Under the pieces are notes generated by a model. The model did not search any database. It was not told the DNA's origin and saw only the letters and a list, made by a program, of their open reading frames with translations. This document shows positions 57,350 through 64,000 of a stretch of 64,000 nucleotides of DNA, piece by piece. A program made the translations under genes and the position numbers. How positions within the stretch are numbered: the stretch's first letter is position 1; each line of letters starts with the position of its first letter. Source of the stretch: Gigaspora margarita (taxonomy: Eukaryota > Glomeromycota > Glomeromycetes > Diversisporales > Gigasporaceae); the NCBI GenBank assembly GCA_009809945.1, contig WTPW01001079.1:94838-158837 (forward strand). The letters run 5' to 3'.

Positions 57350-59265
57350 GAAGTAGCATTAAGGTATAGCAGAATTATTCATGTGAGTGCTATGTTGGTA
57401 TAACCAGGGATGGTGAATAATATCGATTTGTATCAATCATATATAAAATGATATTTTTAGGCCAAATCATGGGGAAATCAATATTTTTGCAAATTTTAAT
57501 GTAGTGGAACAATATACACTTGGGCAAAATTAAAAGTAGAATTCAGGCTGGGCAATATAAACTTGCTAACTTGAACCGCTAATAAGTTTTGGTAAAATGG
57601 ACAATCAACAAACATATTAAAAGAAGAAAGAAATTTCAGTTACTAATCACGTTATCTGTAAATGTTGTACAAAATTTGCATTCTAATTGGTCAATTATGG
57701 GTATATAATATAAATTGATATTGTTGATATAACTTTCCAATTGGATTATACTGAAATCCACGTGACCCAGCATAGCAGGTTTTCATTCTGATTGGTTAAT
57801 TTTTGTAGATCATTTTGTGAATTTACAAGATCTGATTGGCTAATAGGCTTATATTAAAACAAATTCAAAGTAAAATATTTTGCAAAATATAAAAATAAAA
57901 GACACATTTTTAAATTTTAATAATTATAATAATCTATTGCTTTGGTAAATAGTCATTGCCACACATATAACTCAATTAAATTTAAAAAAACATCAATATC
58001 TTAAAATTTAAATAATGATCTATTAGATGCATATATGAGAGTTTTGTATCAAAACTAAATTGCTAACAATAAATAATAAGAAAAATAATAATTAAATTAA
58101 TATAGATAAATTAATTAAAAAGAATAGCAAACAACTGCAAGTAAAAAGTATGCAAAACTCAAATCATTTTTCCAATAGTTTCGACAAGTTTTTCAGTTTT
58201 ACTTTATTCAATTTAAGATTACAAAAGTTAAACCCAGTTTTGACTTGCATCAATATTAAAATCTACAGCTTCATCTAACAAGTATAATCTACATGTACTA
58301 TAATCTTGAGAACAAACTTGAATACTAGAAATCTAACTACAAAATAAAATATTTCTTTTAATTTAGAGATTCTTATATATATATATATAAGTAATGACTA
58401 AATTTAAAAAATGTCATATAGCTAACCCTTATGATTATTTCTCTGTTTTTGTAATTATTTTAATAGTATATAAAGCAAAAGGTGTAGTTTCTAAATATGT
58501 ATTCAGTTTCTCTCAACAATTCGTTTTTGTGGCCAACAATTCATTCAAAGTCAGAGTATATGTAAATGATTGTCCAATTAGATTTAGTAACTGCTATGCT
58601 ATGTGATCCCGTATCATCAGATTTTCTAAAATTTCTGAATATGTATAACCAATTGACACTACATAATTAAAACAATCAAATATTTTTACCTTGTGGTTAG
58701 GGTTAGAGTTAGGGTCAACTTTTTGATATAGTTAGGTCTTTTATATAGACATATCAGATATATTAATTGATCCGTATCATCTGATTTTGTTTATGCTCTT
58801 CTGACCAATCCAAATCTCAAATGATTATAGTGAGGTAACACAATTCATAATGATCACTGGGTTTACTCTTCTTTAAGTATTCTCAATTGAATAAAGTAAA
58901 AGAATTAAAGTAATGAATCAAATGGTTGGGGTTTGGGTTAGGCACTTGGTTAGAGAGTTACTAATACCAAAATTTTGCAAGAAATTTTTTGTTAATGTGC
59001 AGAAGACGATTTCATAGACAAACTTCAGAGTTTTTAGTGATTTTGATGAAAAATTACAAAAAGTGCAATTTTTACGTTACTGATTTGCGCTACAATAAAG
59101 TCATGTGACCAGAAAATTTTTTGTGAGATAACTATGTAGGTTATATAATCAAACCTTATCATATAACTTAAATATTCTATAGAGATAGTCTTTTTATAAT
59201 ATATCATTATTTTATATTGTTTGGTGAACAAATAAGAATAACATAATTCAAGACTCAATATATTT
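57350..59265. other. AT-rich sequence, no gene supported
   Basis: A 70-codon frame at 58394-58606 has no known motif. Telomere-like GTTAGGGTTAGAGTTAGGG lies at 58696. Nothing else recognised. Confidence 0.4.
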
Positions 59266-59293
59266 ATAATAACAAACATATGACTTATGTAAT

Positions 59294-59563
59294 GGAGGAC
59301 TGTACCAGTGATACAAGGAGGATTTGGCAGGAGAAGCATGGACCAGAGGGTTTAAATAGGTAACCCCCTAGTTGGGTTGCAGGTATAGCAGCTAGTGTAG
59401 AACCTTTGGGCGGACTACTTAAATTAGATAACCAAAAGTTGTATGTGTGGCTAGTTGTACTCTCATCTATGTAACAAATGTCAGGGTGCCCCTGGAGGCG
59501 CCCGTGATCTGACTTACTTGAATAAAAGCCTTTCCCCATAGCGGTAACTTTGACATAAAAAAA
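59294..59563 (+). mobile_element. 5'-truncated copy of the tRNA-headed retroposon
   Basis: Matches the last 275 bp of the element at 45851-46835 (GGAGGATTTGGCAGGAGAAG, AATGTCAGGGTGCCCCTGG, CTGACTTACTTGAATAAAAG) and ends in the same GACATAAAAAAA tail. It is flanked by ATAATAACAAAC..TTATGTAAT (59266-59293) and ATAATAACAAACTTATGTAA with final T (59564-59584), the left copy having 7 extra bases. Loss of the 5' part with an intact 3' tail and target duplications is what LINE-driven retroposition gives. Confidence 0.85.
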
Positions 59564-59612
59564 ATAATAACAAACTTATGTAATTCTCATTTTAATTACA
59601 TAATTATTGTTG

Positions 59613-59814
59613 CAGATCATAATGAAATTTAGGGGTCTTGATTTAAAAATATAAGCCCTACTAAAATCCACCTATACTCTTTTTCAAATAACCCTAACCC
59701 TAAATCCTAACTTAACTATAAAAAAAACCTAACAAAAAAGGCCCAAAAAAAAATTTAAAAATCGGTCATAAAATAAGTTCAAATTTCATTATGATATGAT
59801 TTCATTATGATCTG
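59613..59814. mobile_element. 200 bp element with CAGATCATAATGAAATTT ends
   Basis: Left CAGATCATAATGAAATTT is inverted on the right, where the ATTTCATTATGAT motif is doubled. CCCTAACCCTAAA and TTTTTAAAAATC inside. Only the outermost 20-30 bases are clearly inverted. Confidence 0.6.
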
Positions 59815-59819
59815 TCACA

Positions 59820-61095
59820 ATTATTTTTTGGTAGATTATACTGAAATGATATACTAGCTGAAATTATATCATCAAAAACTACATTTTTATTACCGAAAAT
59901 TTACTGTAATTTCTAAATCTGCTATGATAATCACGTTTAGGGTGAATCTGCGGATTTCTAACCGATCTACAAAGCGGATTTACTACCAGTTTTTATCCAA
60001 CTCATACAGGGGTCTACCAAAATTCCAGGACGGGATACATCGAAACGCATCGGAATTGAACAATTTTGCCCCCAAGATTTTAAAAAACTTTACTAATAAA
60101 TCATATCCATTCATTAAGTAAAAAATGCCCAGCTGATAATTTTTGCTATAAAACTTGCTAACAACTAAGGCAAACGCCTACCTAGATGCGACGCATCTGA
60201 CTCGGTTAAATCCTGTTTTATTATATAATTACCAAAATTTGCCGATTTAGTCAGTGCAATCTGAAAAAATTAGAACTCAAATTATTTAAAATTTATTATA
60301 CTACAAATATATTGCGTATAATATATGTCATATTAACTATATTAATTCATAGATTAACAGATCGAAATAAATATAGTTACCGGTAAATATTGGATAACTC
60401 ATAATTTTAAAATGTCAATTAATATGTTAATTCAAGTGAAAACTGACATTACATTTTGTAAGAAAAACGTGGTAATATAAAACTTGTTCAAATTTTTGAA
60501 TCATGTGAATTTTTTACTGTTGTGCCTTTTTTTTTTTTTTTACGTACGTACGTACATAGGTAAATAATTTTGTTACAATGCCTCCGTAGAATATGTGGTT
60601 AAATTTACTTGATAAAATAAGCTTGTAACTTTGATTATTATGAGCATATTCGTTTGAAAAATTATCATATAAAAGAACAATTGCATTACTAATTATGAAA
60701 TTTCATATAGTAATTTTAGGAAATTAATAATGTAAATTTGACACTGAACATATGCACCTTAACTAGTATATCCTGATGGTTACAATAGTTAGATCATGTT
60801 TATATTATCAGAATTAATGGGTTATTTTTTTTTTTATTTATATATATTTATTTTTTTTTTAGTTGCAATTTTTTTTATTTTTTTTTATAGAAAAAATGTG
60901 TTTGTCACCGGCGGTGACAGTCACCGGAGCATAATCGACCAATTAGATCGTGTAATATTATGATCAAAACAAAACAAAGCGTCGAAACTTACTATTGTTA
61001 GGATCGGGGGTTAGAGCCTTAGTTAGGGTTTGGGTAAAGCTTAGTGTTTGGAAAAACTATGTAAGATAATTTTATCTATGCATAATATCATAATG
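59820..61095. other. AT-rich sequence with small GC-rich hairpins
   Basis: GATGCGACGCATC (60183-60195) and GTCACCGGCGGTGAC (60905-60919) are short perfect or near-perfect hairpins; TACG repeats lie at 60541-60555. The 65-codon frame at 59924-60121 has no motif. No gene supported. Confidence 0.45.
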
Positions 61096-61099
61096 CACT

Positions 61100-61145
61100 A
61101 ATTTCTCCGTTCCTGGCTTCACGCGACTGCGTTGCGCAGCTACTT
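61100..61145. repeat. hairpin end of the CGTTCCTGG element family
   Basis: CCGTTCCTGG then CGCGACTGCGTTGCGCAGCT, the inverse of the left end of the 31963-33645 element. The element would extend leftwards from here, but its other end was not found. Confidence 0.65.
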
Positions 61146-61194
61146 ATGAATGTTTCTAAAAGTTTAGAGTAATATTCACATAGATCGAATTTGA

Positions 61195-61550
61195 CGGATA
61201 TTTTCACTGATCCGGATTCGATCCGAAAATTCGGATCAGGCCCAAATATGGATCCGGGTTTGTGTTTAAATAGACAGATCTAAGGAAAAAGGAACATTAA
61301 TTATTTATCTGATGATCGACAACACATAAACTAACCTCTGAAATCCTTGAAATTGTCGTCTTAGTGAAAGGCCGATATATTGCCGTTCATCAGATAAATA
61401 ATCAATAAAAACAAATGTTCACTTTTCCCTTGGCGTCACTCATATGACATATTGGCTCTCTATTTAGATCTGAATTCAACGAAACTTAAAAATCATGGAT
61501 CCGATCCGATCCGGATATTCTGATATTCTGATTCATTTTGTGGAACACTA
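61195..61550. repeat. GATC-rich imperfect foldback
   Basis: TGATCCGGATTCGATCC and GGATCAGGCC at the left and GGATCCGATCCGATCCGGAT at the right, with inner inverted pairs AAGGAAAAAGGAACATT / AATGTTCACTTTTCCCTT and TTATTTATCTGATGA / TCATCAGATAAATAA. The outer boundaries are unclear. Confidence 0.6.
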
Positions 61551-61559
61551 GTTGTGCGT

Positions 61560-62580
61560 AATGTTTATCTTAAATAGTGCTCTTATATGTCAAATAAATG
61601 TGATGACCGATCATTGCCATAACTCTCTATTACAATGATCATTAAAATTACTATATATATATATCTCTATTAACAGTATATGTCGGTCATTTTACAGGCT
61701 CTCGCAGATCTTGCCCTGATCTAACTTTTTAATGACAAATTCAAATTGATCAAATTTTTATCACATAATTACTACTAGTGCGTACTATATTTTCACTTTG
61801 CTAAATATTAAAACGACATAATAAAATTTTAATTTATCTTACTAAATTAAATTTTGTTAATAGTTTATTAATAAAATGATCGACATATACTCTACCCTTA
61901 AGGTTGATTTGGTACGTACGTACGTACTATCGATTAAACAATTAGTAATGAGTTTGTATTGTGATGATATTATTGATCATAACTTGTTCATCGATATTTT
62001 AGTCTCAACATTTATATTGCTACATTAGTTCTAGCACACTGACACATTTTTGGATATAACCATGACTTTATTGGTTGGTAGATTGACAGATAATCTGGAC
62101 GACAAAAAATTATGTCCGATCGAAAAATGGAATCTGAATCTTTAGTGGAATGTAAGTATTTGCTAATGTATATGTTTTTTTTTTTTCTATTGCGGAGCCA
62201 ATGTTCTTCCTTGCATTTGTCCTTGCACTTGTTCTTGAACTTTAAGTTATTTAATTAAGAACATTATGCAAAATGCTTCAAATTCGTGAATTTGATTGAC
62301 TTTTTTTACGCTCAAAATAGTTTGTAATATTATGTAATCTATAACTCGATTGTCATCACAAAATTCATCCTGTGTCACACTAATTTTAAAATCAGGCCCT
62401 AATGATCAATATAACTGCCAATCAATCAATTAATCAATCAATTATATATCGGATAAGTAATCAGGATATAAAATTATTAGATATTAGAATCTTCCTCAAT
62501 CGCCATTTGTATCTATCTACGGTATGGCCTTCTTAATATGTAATGCGTTCATAATATATTTAGTTAGTGCAATTTTTTAC
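61560..62580. other. upstream region, no gene supported
   Basis: AT-rich, with GTACGTACGTACGTAC at 61914-61928. No homology to the rest of the window or long frame. Confidence 0.4.
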
Positions 62581-62581
62581 T

Positions 62582-62693
62582 GCGTTTAACGCATTGTCCA
62601 ATTAGTTATGAGATTTTGCGGACGCACATCTTTTCAAATGCCTTATAACCATACACTTTGTGAAATTTTCAATATCACTCCGTTCCTGGTATA
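62582..62693. mobile_element. end fragment of the CGTTCCTGG element next to a gene start
   Basis: Shares with 33540-33640 the ordered motifs TGTCCAAT, AGATTTTGCG, ATAACCATACACT and CGTTCCTGGTATAA. It stops 14 bp before the ATG at 62708, so it forms the 5' leader or core promoter of that gene. Confidence 0.6.
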
Positions 62694-62707
62694 AGAAAAC
62701 TTAAAAC

Positions 62708-64000
62708 ATGTTTTTTTTCGATATTTTCAAATTAAACCAAGAAGAAGAAAAAAATAAACTTATCCGATCACGATTGCAATGCTGCCGTGTTACCACCATT
62801 AGTTTCTTTCTCATTCTACTTTCATTTACATTATTCGTTTCAATTGATAAGATGATTTCTGATTCACCAAATATTAAAACATCATACGAACACAATGTAT
62901 CTATACCAGCACCTCGTAAGTAAAAATTGAGGCTTCAATGTTTATAGAAAAGAATACTTACGCGTAACTTATATAGAGATTGTATTTCAACCTCGCTTGT
63001 TCCCTCAAATGATGGACTTTTCTGATTGCCTATTTTACAAATTTCTCAACGTCACCGAAAGCGAAACGGATTATAAGAATTGTAAAGTAATAAAAGGCTC
63101 AGAAGGACTGCTCCCAATTTACTATCTTTCATTAAATGAAAGTTTAGTCAACTATATAGTCTTAAATTTACAAACCAATTACGATGACGGTGTTTATGTT
63201 GCTATTACTATAAATAAAACAATAGACGAGTTAATCAATTACGAATTAGATAATTCTTTCGGTAGACAAATAAATGAAACATATAAAGACGCTTTACCGA
63301 TAGATTTATCAAACAACTTGTATTACATTTATCCTAATACAAATGTAGGTTAAATATAAATTAATATATTTAATAATAAAATTATACCCATACTAACTTT
63401 CTTTAAAGGTTGATATATATTTTAGATTTATTAAAAGAATGACTTTAAAAGATTCAATTTTAGCAAAACTTGGACTACCAATATATCAAGAAGTTAATTA
63501 TATTGTTTCACGATCGAATATACAATATAACCCAAAATACAATAACACCGTATTGTTTACCTTTAACCTAGAAACAACCGACGTTGAAGTAGAAACTGAA
63601 AAAAGGTAAACATGAATTTCTCATAATGTTTTTATTTCATAATTTGTTAACCTGTGTTTAAATAGGGATCATACAGTAAGTAATTTATTATCTTTTAAAG
63701 ATCTTTCAAATTAATTAATCAGATAATTTGAAGATCATAGATGTCATCGGAACATTGGCTGCTATTTACGGTTTGATAACAGCAATTTATATATTTTTAT
63801 TTCGTAAGTACATAATCATATATAAGTCGCAAAACATGAAAATACATGTATTACATTCATTTTATAAAAAAAAAATTTTTTTTTTAAGAAAAAGAATTAG
63901 GTGATAATGAACCGTACGGTCTCATTAAAAGGTTACCCTTTTTCGGTGGAGAATCTAAGCCGATAAGAGAAATGTTACAGGATCCCTTACCGACTGATTT
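62708..64000 (+). CDS. multi-exon membrane protein of unknown function (3' end beyond window)
   Basis: Proposed exons, all joining in frame with GT-AG introns of 58-85 bp: 62708-62915, 62977-63344, 63409-63605, 63666-63675, 63734-63803, and 63889 onwards. Residues about 25-45 (VTTISFFLILLSFTLFV) are a membrane segment preceded by basic residues. The next 220 or so residues (SDCLFYKFLNVTESETDYKN, YYLSLNESLVNYIVLNLQ) are rich in N-x-S/T sites and look extracytoplasmic. A second hydrophobic stretch, IGTLAAIYGLITAIYIFLF, follows; then a polar tail with PYGLIKRLPFFGG. Intron 2 has TACTAAC before its acceptor. I do not recognise the family; large sets of such two-span proteins are known in Rhizophagus, but that link is inference. 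The ten-base exon 4 is required by my frame solution and is the least certain part. Confidence 0.8.

Noticed and set aside
58394-58606. 70-codon frame with ATG
   Set aside because: No motif or copy elsewhere, and length expected by chance in AT-rich sequence without other support.

Overview
The window looks like nuclear DNA of an arbuscular mycorrhizal fungus of the Rhizophagus (Glomeromycotina) type. The evidence is a very AT-rich background, 58-107 bp GT-AG introns, and three gene families greatly expanded in those fungi: Sel1-repeat proteins, tyrosine-kinase-like protein kinases with an HRDLHSGN catalytic loop, and BTB-BACK-TLDc proteins. The species call is inference from family content, not from a search.

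From 1 to about 43,800 the sequence is a threefold tandem segmental duplication. The ancestral unit was about 10.4 kb: Sel1 gene, kinase gene, about 2 kb of non-coding flank, BTB-TLDc gene, then about 6 kb of AT-rich spacer. Unit 1 runs from before base 1 to about 10,975, unit 2 from 10,976 to about 30,042, and unit 3 from 30,043 to about 43,800. The units differ in length mainly because each took its own transposon insertions: a hAT element and a Harbinger MITE plus a 7.5 kb insertion in unit 2; a 1.7 kb element and several MITEs in unit 3; an extra 0.85 kb stretch in unit 1. Only the unit 1 BTB-TLDc gene (3948-5495) reads as a complete two-exon gene of 487 residues. All Sel1 and kinase copies and the other two BTB-TLDc copies carry damage. 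Comparing the copies gives empty sites and target duplications for many insertions.

From about 43,800 to 62,700 the window is almost entirely mobile DNA. It holds a tRNA-headed SINE-like retroposon with a 12 bp target duplication (45851-46835) and a 5'-truncated relative (59294-59563). It also holds a decayed hAT transposase gene (about 48430-52675), split by a 2.4 kb non-autonomous hAT that carries a Mutator-like MITE, a smaller palindromic element inside that MITE, and another palindromic MITE. Further foldback elements contain tandem arrays of palindromes. Hairpin-bearing, GC-rich ends that may belong to rolling-circle-type elements recur.

The last 1.3 kb (62708 to beyond 64000) is a multi-exon gene for an unrecognised membrane protein with two hydrophobic segments and an apparent 10-nt micro-exon. 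A transposable-element end lies within about 15 bp of its start codon. I see no rRNA gene, functional tRNA gene or CRISPR array.
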